Notes under the pieces: model-generated | Told to the model about the DNA's origin: nothing | The model's database searches: none | Seen by the model: the letters and a program-made list of their open reading frames with translations, nothing else | Source of the DNA: Lineus longissimus | Taxonomy: Eukaryota > Nemertea > Pilidiophora > Heteronemertea > Lineidae | Direction: 5' to 3' | Assembly (NCBI RefSeq): GCF_910592395.1 | Contig: NC_088321.1 | Span: forward strand, 6,138,001-6,202,000 | DNA: 64,000 nt | Shown here: piece by piece, positions 45,316-56,036 of the stretch | How positions within the stretch are numbered: position 1 is the first letter of the stretch | Layout of the letters: each line of letters begins with the position of its first letter | Translations under genes and position numbers: made by a program

Positions 45316-45449
45316 GCACGCCTGTCATAATCAGCAGTGATGAGCTTAGCGCGATATGGAACATTCTTCAGAAACTCAAGCGAGGGAAGTCTGCTCATTA
45401 GCATATCTCGCGCACTGCTCCTTATTGTCAAACATCGTAGTGAAATCGT
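45316..45449 (+). repeat. 134-bp direct repeat, copy 2
   Basis: Partner of 43756-43889 at exactly 1560 bp distance, about 95 percent identical. It is followed by a short perfect hairpin (AACGTCTGGC..GCCAGACGTT, about 45458-45481). Confidence 0.85.
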
Positions 45450-45853
45450 AATGGAAAACGTCTGGCTTTGCGCCAGACGTTGAGACTAATAAGTGAAGAA
45501 CTAGTAGGTAAATAACTTCTACTTGCGCGAGACTGCTCTGATAAAATTATCATTGCAGAGACTACGGTGACGTACACATATATTTTTTACAATCAAAAAT
45601 GCCCTCAAAAGACGACATGGAATGATTATTTTATTGATATTTCCTACTATATACCTTCCAATTATCACTTTATACAAATAGATCGGCGTTAGGTCGCATG
45701 CTTTTCTTTCCTGGTGACACTATAAAGCAAAATAGTTGCAACCCCGTAAATGCGCTATAAGTCCAATAATAAGTGACGGTGACCCGTTATAAATGTTTCG
45801 CCAGCTTCGCTTTTTTGCCGCTACGCGGCGCGTTGGGCCCTTGCGTCCAGCCC

Positions 45854-46270
45854 TTTCGTTTCTGACCAGAGAGAAAATTGAAATGAAGTGTTCGCTTCTG
45901 CGTGATCAACTGAAAAACTAATGCAATTTAGCCTTCTGTGTTTGTGCCCAAGACTCACATCTACTTTTATCAAACTTGTAAAGCATATTACATATTCTGA
46001 AAGTGTCTGTTCTGTTCATAAAACCAAGCAGATATCGTGGTATTCATGGCCAGCACTTTCGTTTCTGACTATACTCCATGATATAGAGAGGATAGGCTGA
46101 AGGAAAGTCCAACTTCGGAATTCTCAGCCTGCTGTGATTGTACCTAGGATGCCCATCCACGTTTGTCTAACGTGTAAAACATATTATATCTTCTGAAATA
46201 ATCTCTTCACGTTAAAACCTTGTAGACATCGTTAGAATTCGCAGACTGTGTAGCACTTTTATTTCTGACC
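45854..46270. repeat. ~200-bp diverged tandem repeat, two units plus an edge
   Basis: 'ttt.gtttctgac' anchors occur at 45854, 46057 and 46257, with 'aaacttgtaaagcatatta' / 'aacgtgtaaaacatatta' in each unit. Confidence 0.7.
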
Positions 46271-46389
46271 ATTTTACTGTTACCCGTCACAGCAAAATCA
46301 GGCACAGGTCTCTCGAAGCTTGGCAGGATGAGACGGACAAGTCGTTCACTGTTGTCTCCCTCGGGCATAACCATCAATTGGAGGCCTAT

Positions 46390-46690
46390 CAGACTCGTAT
46401 GATATCCCGACAGTCGGGCGAGTAAGTGATGACATTTAAAATTTAAACTGGTTGTTGTTCACAGGTATTTTTAGAAAATCATACAAGTTTGATATTTTGA
46501 CACATTTTACCCCTCCCCGCGCCCTGACCAATTGGCAAAATATCAAAGTCGCTTTTTATAAAATGATTTCTTTATATCTGTAGCAAATATATTTTGAACA
46601 TCTCTCCAAATATTGACCTTAAAAACTCGAGTCTAATTGAAAGGTCTGGATCCTCAAACCAAAGAAATCTAATCTTGTCTCAATGAGATA
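46390..46690 (+). repeat. dispersed repeat, copy 2
   Basis: Same-strand partner of 21540-21895 ('cccgacagtcgggcgagtaa', 'atttctttatatctgtag'). Confidence 0.7.
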
Positions 46691-47280
46691 GACTTGGGGG
46701 AGGGGGGGGGGTGATAATTTTGAGAATCCAGCAAAATTTTATTTTCCTGTTAACATAACATCACATAACTCTCCCACCGAGGAAAGTGATCTGGAAAAAG
46801 CCATGATTTCTAGTCCAGCCAAAAGCAAACAGTTCAGCACCATCTCTGGCCATGCAAGTTAAGGATAAACGCAAGAGTATCTATGTTGCTTGTGAAACGA
46901 CTTTCATGATCAGGGGCTTATATAGTTGCAAAGTGATGATATATTGACTAGTTAGACAATACAATGAAACCTCCCATAGCGGACACCTCTCTATTAAGGA
47001 CAATCTCTCTACTAAGGACACATTGGATATTAAATCATCAGCAATGCAATACTCTAAACGAATTACATATAGAATGATTTAAGCACATTCTAAATTTCAA
47101 TCAAGATGTACAGGGCAAGAGTTTTGTATTAAAACTAGACCATCGCGGCCAATACAGCAGGCCTGGGACGGAACGAACTCAGATATGATAGAGAGTTTCG
47201 GTCATGCGCAAACAGGACGCCTAACATGGTATACATCATCAAGTCAGGTTGCAATTAGCATTATCGCCGCTGCCTCGGTA
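46691..47280. other. gene-free stretch
   Basis: A G run near 46697 and otherwise unstructured sequence. Confidence 0.5.
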
Positions 47281-47284
47281 TAAG

Positions 47285-47400
47285 GAATTGATACCGAACT
47301 GGCGGTATCGGTTGTCTCACCAAAACCGCGAGGGTCGAGCAAGAAATGTAGACCAACCGATTGAGTGGTTTTGGCGAGACAGAAATTGATACCTTACCAA
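47285..47400. repeat. foldback repeat, 'gtctcaccaaaacc' type
   Basis: 'gtctcaccaaaacc' near 47313 faces 'ggttttggcgagac' near 47367, inside a further mirrored pair 'ttgatacc / ggtatc'. A similar foldback lies at 50387-50503. Confidence 0.65.
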
Positions 47401-48091
47401 CTTCTGATATATATACGTTTTCCCCACGCTCCCGCCAAGTGGCCAGTGTGTAAAATACCGTTAGTATAAGGTATCCATTTCTGCTCTATAAAACCTCTTA
47501 AATCAAATAACGAATAGTGTGGTTTTAAATGCTTTTTGGCTGCTATCATATTTTGCAGCAACCCAAGCATCGGTTGCCTTACCCAGAGTCTTTCAAATAG
47601 ACCGAGGTTGCTGTGGGTTCGGTCAACAATTAAGCTTCACCGGAGCGCTTTTTTGAGACAATATCAATATTGATTATGCCGATTATGCATTAATGCCGAC
47701 AGTGAGATAGCAATTTATATTCTTAATTCTAAAATACCTTGGTACCGTAAAGTCAACTTTTAAATGGAAAATGCATAAGCCTCGTTCTGAGAGCGGAGTG
47801 TTTTGGACACGCAACCAAGATGCTCTACCAAAGTTCCCTCGGGTTGCACTGAAATGTGGAAACCATGCACACGTCACGTCAAAGGAATTTCACCTCACTT
47901 CAGAAGTTTGAGGCTCTCAAAACACTGCTTCAAACACAAATCAGTCAAGGAAGCATCAACCACCCTAAGTTTTTTAATGAGCACTACACATATTTGCCGA
48001 GAAAAACGCTCCAAATAGCCCATTTGCGCGGATTTTAGCATCACTTGAGCGAGCCGATGCGGACTTCCTATGCGCGCTAACATAATGTAAA

Positions 48092-48121
48092 CATGGAGGT
48101 ATTATACCTCCATGATGTAAA
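48092..48121. mobile_element. 22-bp hairpin insertion with 8-bp duplication
   Basis: ATGGAGGTATTATACCTCCATG is inserted between two copies of ATGTAAAC. The partner arm (around 53395-53412) has a single ATGTAAAC and no hairpin, so it serves as the empty site. The palindrome is perfect around TTA. Confidence 0.75.
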
Positions 48122-48242
48122 CAACGGCGCTACCGGCGCTCCGGCCGGGCCGGCGATGGATGGAATTTGCCAAATTCGCACATATTCAAGTTATTTTCGT
48201 GGCCTATCTTTTTAAGTTTGAGGTATTTTAGAATAGAAATTG

Positions 48243-48402
48243 AACCCTCGGCTTCGGACCTTGGTTGAGTTACCAAGACACTCTCGGGTGGAGCTAAAAT
48301 TTCGTCCAAACCCTCGCCTGTCGGCTCGGGTTTGGACTGTATTTTAGCTCCACCCTCGAGTGTCTTGGTAACTCAACCAAGGTCCTCCGCCTCGGGTTCA
48401 AT
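48243..48402. repeat. foldback with ~75-bp arms
   Basis: 'ggaccttggttgagttacca' near 48257 is mirrored by 'tggtaactcaaccaaggtcc' near 48366, and the two 'ggtggagctaaaat' / 'attttagctccacc' stretches face each other. The loop is short, so cruciform formation is possible. Confidence 0.85.
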
Positions 48403-48419
48403 TCCTTAAACAACGAGCT

Positions 48420-49620
48420 GTAATGTACTGGTTTTAGATGCTTTTGAAAGACTGTGCTATAGTTAGGGATCTACTTAATTTTTGTGAAAGGGCAAACGTA
48501 TGCAAATATATACATGTATAAATTGTCAGAAGTCGGGAGTTGGGATTATTTTTACACCCCGCCCAAAAAGCCAACTTTATTGATATTTCCTATGCATTTT
48601 CCATTAGGCTTGCCAGGACCAATTAAGCAGGTGCACTAATTGGCTTAATTGGCTAGGCCCGCAATAGCTGGTAATGTATGTTTATGTGCTCACCACAGCT
48701 TTCAAAACTTGATGTGGCTGAAGAGGCACTCTGAACTTGGCATGGCCTTATCAAGGACCTGCTCACGGTGCTGAACTTCTAGCTTGCCTGTCGACTAAGT
48801 GCCTTGCCCGAGATCATGCTACATGTAGGAGGAGCACGCATTTTAAAGTTTTAGTAGTGATAGTGCAATTGGTCCGAGCCATTTGGAGGCAGACATGTGA
48901 AGGCCTATCTGGGTTCTCCTTCATCTCCGTATAAAAAGGGGCATATTGCTGACTAAGGAACGAGGTATATTCACATTGCCTCATCATCTCATTCGGACCA
49001 ATTGATTTACTTTTATATGCACGCATACAGCACGCCGCAGGGTCCGAGTCTGTGGACAAATGGTTGGTTTAATTTGTCTCTTCGATATTGCTCCTTTGAT
49101 ATTGCATTATATTTTCATTGCAATTCAATCTATTCAAGGTATAGCCCATTTGAACCTGCCTGCGCCACGGGTACAATGCTAGTACATGTATATTCTCTAT
49201 TTTTCTAATGTTAATTGATCACGTAAATGGGCAGTCGGTCGCCTTTAATTTCATCAAATTAGCCCGATTAACACAGTTTGTTTGCGGGGAATTTTTAGCA
49301 TGGGGTTGTAATAAAACAATTCAGGTAGAAGTAATTTAATAAGTTCAACGGTTAATGTATAAGAGCAAACTAAATTACAAAAAGTCCCCTATATTCAAAA
49401 TAAGAACCAAGTGCTAGTCTATCTAACCAGTAGCTAGTAGAAGTTCTTATCAAATCTATATTTGGGTTCTGGCCAAAACGGGTGGTCGAGGACTTGATAT
49501 ACGACTTCACATGCCTCGATCTGGGTTATTCTTGTACTAATGGGCGGGATTCCGGGCCGAAATCGTCTCCTGTGATTGACATTATTATATTTGTCTTGGT
49601 ACTGTAGATCACTATTTTTG
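48420..49620. other. gene-free stretch upstream of the host exon
   Basis: Contains a small inverted pair 'caattggtccga' / 'tcggaccaattg' at about 48864 and 48991. No further exon of the neighbouring gene was recognised. Confidence 0.45.
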
Positions 49621-49627
49621 TTCATAG

Positions 49628-49753
49628 GGTCCGTGGCTGATAAACTTCCATTTACAGAGGGTAAGACACGGGTGTATATCAGAGACGTCCGGCAAGGTCT
49701 TAGTTATTACCTTCATGTTCACGACAAGCCTATGATGAACAGACCTATCAAAG
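49628..49753 (+). CDS. internal exon of an unrecognised host gene
   Basis: Bounded by an acceptor (ttgttcatag) and a donor (ATCAAAG|gtgagc). It reads SVADKLPFTEGKTRVYIRDV... to ...HDKPMMNRPIK, about 41 residues, with one base left over. That base completes a codon with the first two bases of the exon at 53831, giving a continuous frame. I do not recognise the family. The exon lies between the two arms of the large inverted repeat, and its 4.1-kb downstream intron is filled with repeats. Upstream exons were not found in the window. Confidence 0.5.
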
Positions 49754-49870
49754 GTGAGCATCTGATGAAGACTGGCTAGTCCTCGCCCGCAAAAGTAGTC
49801 AGAAAACCAGACGTCTGGGATTTTTTGGCAGGAATCGTTTATTTAGTACGTAATGTGGTCAGTAAGGAGA

Positions 49871-49935
49871 GCAGTTGCATAGTGATAAGATCACAGGGGC
49901 TCATAATCGGGATGTCTTGGGTTCGAATCACTGAA
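49871..49935 (+). repeat. tRNA-like sequence, possible SINE head
   Basis: 'agttgcatagtgataagatc' resembles an A box and 'gggttcgaatca' a B box, about 40 bp apart, with CTCATAA in the place of an anticodon loop. The stems do not pair well, so it is not a functional tRNA. Confidence 0.35.
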
Positions 49936-50043
49936 AGATCATCATTTGTTTCGTCTTTGTCATTCCAGACCAGCAGTAAATTGGTACCTTACTTGCATAT
50001 AGATGGCGAAATGTGATTAAGGAGATGATACTGAAGGTATTGC

Positions 50044-50390
50044 ATTTCTTTTAGTGAGGTTTTTGGCCGGATTTGGATCCAAACAATGGTACTTAAAAGT
50101 ACCATTGTAAACAAGTGTTGTAGCTTTTTCTAGCAAACCCCGCTCATTATGTCACGTCGGTGGTGTGTGTCTGTCGCAGGGGACGGAGTTACTGACTCAT
50201 TAAAGTCCCTCATTTTCACCGACAGGTACAACATTGCGAATTCTGAAGAGCGCCGGTTGGTTATGCTCTTAGTTCGGGCTTTTTAATCTCTGTCGTTTTA
50301 CCGTCTGTACATTTTGCAACCATTGTATTTTCATTTTAATGTTCTCCTTTTAGGAGGTTAATAATGTTATTATTATATTATTATTGCTTG
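50044..50390 (+). repeat. ~345-bp direct repeat, copy 1
   Basis: Matches 52751-53115. Both hold 'gttgtagctttttctagcaa', 'atgtcacgtcggtggtgtgt' and 'ttctccttttaggaggttaa'. Both keep an ATG frame starting MSRRWCV; it stays open about 45 codons here and 72 in the partner, with about equal silent and replacing changes, so I treat it as a mobile-element relic. Confidence 0.8.
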
Positions 50391-50503
50391 TCTCACCAAA
50401 ACCGCGAGGGTGGACCTAAAATGTAGACCAAAAACGAGGCAGCTGGAGTCGACGTTTCGGCAAACATTTCAGATCCAGCCGAGCGGTTTTAGTGAGACAA
50501 TCA
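50387..50503. repeat. foldback repeat, 37-bp arms
   Basis: 'ttgtctcaccaaaaccgcga' faces 'gcggttttagtgagacaa' with further pairing of 'ctaaaatgt' and 'acatttcag'. Second member of the foldback type at 47285. Confidence 0.75.
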
Positions 50504-50529
50504 ATACCGACAGTGAGGTATCAATTTCT

Positions 50530-51460
50530 ACTCTAAAAAAATCTCAAATTAAACAACGAAAAATAATACACTCCCTTTTACTCAGCTAAAATTACCATTT
50601 TGCTGAGTAACCCCGACTCTCAGTCTTTAAACAAAGAAAACAAAGGAATAAAAGAAGAAACTGAGATTTTTATTCATTGTTAACATAGATTTATTCAACA
50701 AGTATGATCAGTAATGGTATCCATGTATCTAATTAAATCATCCATTTCTCACAAGTATCTGAAATGCCCAACTGCATTTAGTCAAATGCAAAATAACAAG
50801 AGCACTGTCTTCAAGAATTTAGAAATTCTGACTAAATTCAGTCGTTGTCTGAAGTGTCATCAATTCGAATTGTCAATTTTTTTCTAATTTCAAAACATCC
50901 TTTTATAATCTGACCTAATTCAGGCAGTTAAAGCAAGGTGTGAAGATGACTAATTTAGTCAAATGCATGCTCAGAATAAACACAAAAATAGTGTCCACTA
51001 TCTACAATACTCACATGTTCTGACCAAATTGAATTTGAATTCAGTCATTCAATGAATTGTTTTAAATGCAATCGAAAAACTGTTTCTACTTCAGAGGCCT
51101 AAGCATGATGAAATTAAATACGATTTTCTTGTTTTCAAAACACAATTAAGTAAAACAGCAATGTAAACTATGCTAGATCTGCAAATCACAGAGATACAAA
51201 CGAAAATAACGATATCATAACAGAAAAATTGTATCTATCAAATCTTAGAAAACGACAGACAAAGTTGCCAGGATTTTTATGAACGTTACTGACGATAGTA
51301 ATGTAAGTGATGACCCTAGTGTTACCGGTAGTAAGGGCGAGTTAGAGTCTAATTTTGTTTCAGATGATGACTATGTACCTGCTGTATAGCATGACGCTAG
51401 TAATAGTGATGGGGCTTTGATGGTGGCCCACGTGGAAACAATTCGTCTGGGGATGAAGAC
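50530..51460. other. AT-rich intronic stretch
   Basis: Repeats the word 'attcagtc' loosely. A 36-codon acidic frame at 51281-51391 (SDDDYVPAV) is too short to call. A C run ends it near 51465. Confidence 0.4.
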
Positions 51461-51520
51461 ATGCACCCCCCCCCCCCCCCACCCCCTCAGAAATCCTGAG
51501 AAATTCGGCGATTTAAGTGT

Positions 51521-52558
51521 TAATCTACTGGTATGATATTATACTTAGAACACGACACCAAATCAGAAGAGCCGATGGGTCGGTGTGCCGGTGTAGACAG
51601 TGAGGCCCTTAATCTACTGGTATGATATTATACTTAGAACACGACACCAAATCAGAAGAGCCGATGGGTCGGTGTGCCGGCGTAGACAGTGAGACCCTTA
51701 ATCTACTGATATGATATTATACTTAGAACACGACACCAAATCAGAAGAGCCGATGGGTCGGTGTGCCGGCGTAGACAGTGAGACCCTTAATCTACTGGTA
51801 TGATATTATGCTTAGAACACGACACCAAATCAGAAGAGTGGATGGGTCAGTGTGCCGGCGTAGACAGTGAGACCCTTAATCTACTGGTATGATATTATGC
51901 TTAGAACACGACACCAAATCAGAAGAGCCGATGGGTCGGTGTGCCGGTATAGACAGTGAGACCCTTAATCTACTGGTATGATATAATACTTAGAACACGA
52001 CACCAAATCAGAAGAGCCGATGGGTCGGTGTGCCGGCGTAGACAGTGAGGCCCTTAATCTACTGGTATGATATTATACTTAGAACACGACACCAAATCAG
52101 AAGAGTGGATGGGTCAGTGTGCCGGCGTAGACAGTGAGACCCTTAATCTACTGGTATGATATTATGCTTAGAACACGACACCAAATCATAAGAGCCGATG
52201 GGTCGGTGTGCCGGTGTAGACAGTGAGGCCCTTAATCTACTGGTATGATATTATACTTAGAACACGACACCAAATCAGAAGAGTGGATGGGTCAGTGTGC
52301 CGGCGTAGACAGTGAGACCCTTAATCTACTGGTATGATATTATGCTTAGAACACGACACCAAATCAGAAGAGCGGATGGGTCGGTGTGCCGGCGTAGACA
52401 GTGAGGCCCTTAATCTACTGGTATGATATTATACTTAGAACATGACACCAAATCAGAAGAGCCGATGGGTCGGTGTGCCGGTGTAGACAGTGAGGCCCTT
52501 AATCTACTGGTATGATATTATACTTAGAATATGACACCAAATCAGAAGAGCCGATGGT
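51521..52558 (+). repeat. 89-bp satellite, 11 full units plus a partial one
   Basis: 'taatctactg' begins at 51521 and at every 89th base up to 52500, with no indel in the array. Units share 'atgatattat.cttagaacac' and 'gatgggtc.gtgtgccgg'. Two unit types alternate (gccgatgggtcgg and gtggatgggtcag), pointing to expansion by unequal exchange. It lies in the intron of the plus-strand host gene. Confidence 0.95.
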
Positions 52559-52750
52559 CGAGAAGATTTTGAACCTTTAGATATATTTCAAAGTAATCAT
52601 TTTAAGCCTATTTTAGGTCTGCCAAAGAGGAGCCACCATTGTAGCTGTTGGCGGCCCTCGATATAAAACCGGTATCCGCTGTAGTTATAAATGGAAAATT
52701 TGTCGTTTTTTTCTATTTTTAAACAACAGTCTCCGGCTTGTTTTTTAAAT

Positions 52751-53115
52751 ACATTTCTTTTAGCGAGGTTTTTAGCAGGATTTGGATGTATTAAAGGCAC
52801 GCTTTTAATAAATACCATTGTGAACAAGCGACTAGCTCCTACTGTTGTAGCTTTTTCTAGCAAACCCCGCTCATTATGTCACGTCGGTGGTGTGTGTTTG
52901 TCGCAGAGGATGGGGTTACTGACTCACTAAAGTCCCTCATTTTCACCAACAGGTACAACATTGTGAATTCTGAAGAGCGCCGGTTGGTTATGCTCTTGAT
53001 TCGGGCTATTAAATCTGTCATAATTTTACCGTCTGTAAATTTTGTAACCCATCATAGTACAGTATTTTATTTCATTTCGACGTTCTCCTTTTAGGAGGTT
53101 AATAAATATTATTAC
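52751..53115 (+). repeat. ~345-bp direct repeat, copy 2
   Basis: Partner of 50044-50390, with a slightly different 5' third. The frame from 52876 is open for 72 codons. Confidence 0.8.
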
Positions 53116-53749
53116 TTAAGGAATTGAACCCGAGGCGGAGGACCTTGGTTGAGTTACCAAGACACTCGAGGGTGGAGCTAAAATACAGTCCAAACCCGAG
53201 CCGACAGGCGAGGGTTTGGACGAAATTTTAGCTCCACCCGAGAGTGTCTTGGTAACTCAACCAAGGTCCGAAGCCGAGGGTTCAATTTCTATTCTAAAAT
53301 ACCTCAAACTTAAAAAGATAGGCCACGAAATAACTTGAATATGTGCGAATTTGGCAAATTCCATCCATCGCCTGCCCGGAGCACCGGTAGCGCCGTTGTT
53401 TACATTATGTTACGGCAGCGCGTATAGGAAGTCCGGATCGGCTCGCTCAAGTGACGCTAAAATCCGCGCAAATGGGCTATTTGGAGCGTTTTTCTCAGCA
53501 AATATGTGTAGTGCTCATTAAAAAACTTAGGGTGGTTGATGCTTCCTTGGCTGATTTGTGTTTGAAGCAGTGTTTTGAGAGCCTCAAACTTCTGAAGTGA
53601 GCTGTGTGCATGGTTCCACATTTTAGTGCAACCCGAGGGAACTTTGGTAGAGCATCTTGGTTGCGTGTCCAAAACACTCCACTCTCAGAACGAGGCTTAT
53701 GCATTTTCCATTTAAAGGTTGACTTCACGGTACCAAGGTATTTTAGAAT
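53116..53749 (-). repeat. right arm of the large inverted repeat
   Basis: Reverse-complement partner of 47726-48409, lacking the hairpin insertion. Its own foldback is at about 53123-53282. Confidence 0.9.
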
Positions 53750-53830
53750 ATTATACCAAAACCTTTTTTTCCTTTTGATATACTTGGCCCTTTTTCACTC
53801 ATTCAAGAGTTCAAATTAATTATTTCATAG

Positions 53831-53964
53831 GAAAAGTCAAAGCATCAGAATCTCATGGCATTGATAGATATGGTAACGTACTTCAATATCTTATTATGAA
53901 TACAGCCGAGAATTTGGATGATGAAGACATTGGTGAAATTGAAAATAATGCTCACGTTGATTGA
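53831..53964 (+). CDS. last coding exon of the same unrecognised host gene
   Basis: The acceptor 'ttatttcatag' is followed by GA and 43 codons ending IGEIENNAHVD and TGA (53962-53964). The short, acidic C-terminus (NLDDEDIGEIEN) and even codon use look genuine. AATAAA occurs overlapping the stop and again at 54085-54090, a plausible poly(A) signal. It joins the exon at 49628-49753 in phase. Function unknown to me; I see no motif that fixes a family. Confidence 0.6.
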
Positions 53965-54110
53965 ATAAATGTACAGGTTTTGTAGGTCTACATTGTAGGT
54001 CTTAGTTTTATAGTCTTCCATTTGTAGATTTAGTTATACGGCTATCAGTTGTATGACCTAGGAATGTTGATTTCTTTTCTGGTCAATAAAGATGTCAGTG
54101 TTACTAATCA
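53965..54110 (+). other. 3' untranslated region and poly(A) signal
   Basis: AATAAA at 54085-54090 followed by a T/G-rich stretch ('gatgtcagtgtt') suits a cleavage site around 54105. Confidence 0.5.
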
Positions 54111-55300
54111 CTTATTTCATTTCTTATTATTGAGAGGATTGGGATGGACTTTCAGAGAGAAATGTTGTTGGTGACTGTTGTGATTATTGACATTCGCAGC
54201 TCATCCCCACAGAACTAGCACAGAACCGGGATGCATGGGCTGTCCATGCCATTTTGTAGGACAAAAGGTACTCTTCTATGCACCGGCAAAATCACAAAAT
54301 TGATACGATGCTATGATGATGATGATTGTGATGTCTTGTCTACATGTATAAAGCTACTTAACTATTCTATTGTCTTTGGCTCTGAGTGTTCATATGTAGC
54401 ACTGTATTCAAACAAATAGGCAAAGGAACGGCAGGTTACACAAAAGTACATTTATTGAATCAGGTACAGAACTACTAGTGTGTACAACAAATATACATGA
54501 TTGTACTATGTATGAAAAATTGATCTACCAGTATCCACCGGTATAATCACACCAGTCTCCACTGATAGTTAGACCCCTGAGACGTTTATGCCAGTCTCCT
54601 AGACATAATAGATTGTTGCTATAGGTGCAATGCATATCTTTTTTGAGAGTTAATCACACACAAAACAAATTAATGATAAAATTGGCAGTAAGGTCTATTA
54701 CGGATGACACCGCAACAGAGGTCTATTGAGCAAAAATCAGAATCAGAGTTTTTCTTCAAAATCTCATCAAATAATGCAATATCAAAATAAATGTATCATG
54801 AAAAAGCTACTTTTTCATTACATGTAAACGCCTAGAATGTGAATCTAAGATCCATGCCCCCAAAAAACTGCAAAAATGGGTATAACTTTGGTATGCAGAC
54901 ATATACAGTATCAAATCACAGCTGCACAGTACAGGAACACATTCTATAAGCCTATGTGACCGATCAGACACACCAAAACCAGGCGCATGTAGGCATACCA
55001 TAGCTTTACAGAATATGCATTGTATTTATTTAACCCTATTTCTAAATTTTACGACAGGCGTCTGGTTTTGCTGTGATGGGTCGCATAGAGAATCTCACAT
55101 CAGACAAACTGTACTTGGTTGAAGGAAATTTGCCCTGAAATCTTTAATTTCCTACAAATGAATAGGGGTTACCATAGATGGAAAAATCAATTAATCAAAT
55201 TCATTGATAAAATTTATAGATTTCAGGTCAGAAATCTCCGACACATGTATAAAAGGAACACCCAACTCATCCTGGCAATGGCATAATACAGTGACAAAGT
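54111..55300. other. gene-free stretch between convergent genes
   Basis: AT-rich; no exon or organised repeat recognised. An AATAAA on the minus strand at 54451-54456 could end the minus-strand gene but nothing ties it to an exon. Confidence 0.4.
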
Positions 55301-55307
55301 AGGCCCG

Positions 55308-55483
55308 TTTTACTGTTCAAGTAAAATGTAACAAATACCAGCAGTTCTATCATTGACCAGTTAATCCACACATAAGAAATGGGTATATCACAATGTTTTA
55401 CTGTACAAGTAAAATGTAACAAATACCAGCAGTTCTATCATTGACCAGTTAATCTACACAGTCATAAGAAATGGGTATACAGT
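55308..55483 (+). repeat. 88-bp tandem duplication
   Basis: 'ttttactgt.caagtaaaatg' starts at 55308 and 55396. The first unit reads through 'gggtatatcacaatg', while the second is split after 'gggtata' by the transposon at 55480. Confidence 0.9.
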
Positions 55484-55623
55484 AGAACTCGCGTAAGTCG
55501 ACATCGTATAACCAGTCACTGTGCATAAGTCGGCACCCACCAGAAAGTCCAAATTTCATCTAACTAACGTTAATTTCATTAAAAGATATGCATACAACTC
55601 GTCATTCATAAGTCGTCATTTAA

Positions 55624-56036
55624 GGTTAGGCTCTACGTCAATTCTTTGCAACACCATTCTGCCATGATTTTTTTGTTAAAAACACCAGCATTACTCCTTC
55701 AAAAGTGAGTTTCATCAAATTTCAGGTAGCGCACACTGTTCTTTGTGCATTACTGCCAACTTTGAAATGCAAATTAACTTCCTTTTGAGGAAGTTATAAT
55801 TGCTTTCGAATTTCAGTTTCCTGGAAAAATTTCCAAATGTGCACAAAAGCAATTGGAGCAGCTTCAAAACGAAGTCAATGTTGATTTTGATGGTGGCAGT
55901 TTGTTCATTAAATCACAGAGAACAGTGTGCGCTCCTTGAAATTTGATAAAACTCATTTTTGAGCAAGTAATGCTAGTGTTTTTGCCAAAAAATCATGCCA
56001 AAATGGTGTAGTAAAGAACTGTCGCAGAGCCAACCC
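55624..56036. mobile_element. 413-bp MITE with TTAA targets, nested
   Basis: About 120 bp at each end are imperfect mirror images (GGTTAGGCTCTACG / GGGTTGGCTCTGCG outward ends). TTAA flanks it at 55620-55623 and 56037-56040. TTAA suggests the piggyBac or Kolobok groups. Confidence 0.85.

Larger units (their letters stand above)
47726..48409 (+). repeat. left arm of a large inverted repeat (partner 53116-53749)
   Basis: Nearly the whole 684-bp block reappears in reverse complement 4.7 kb away with few substitutions. The arms differ by small indels, including a 30-bp net insertion here at 48092-48121. Each arm carries its own internal foldback at one end. Short frames inside are mutually overlapping and not convincing. 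Confidence 0.9.

Noticed and set aside
45780-45850. GC-rich, bacterial-looking patch (gccgctacgcggcgcg) as a sign of transfer
   Set aside because: Only about 60 bp, no coding frame; fits local composition noise at a repeat edge.
49871-49935. A functional tRNA gene
   Set aside because: A- and B-box words are present but acceptor, anticodon and T stems do not pair; kept only as a weak tRNA-like repeat.
51281-51391. Acidic 36-codon frame ending SDDDYVPAV, reminiscent of transposase N-termini
   Set aside because: Too short, no partner exon or transposase core nearby.
51521-52558. CRISPR-like array
   Set aside because: Units are contiguous 89-bp repeats without unique spacers, in animal DNA; it is a satellite.
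54451-54456. Minus-strand AATAAA as the 3' end of the UBX-HECT gene
   Set aside because: No terminal exon can be linked to it; the 4.4 kb between is mostly repeats.
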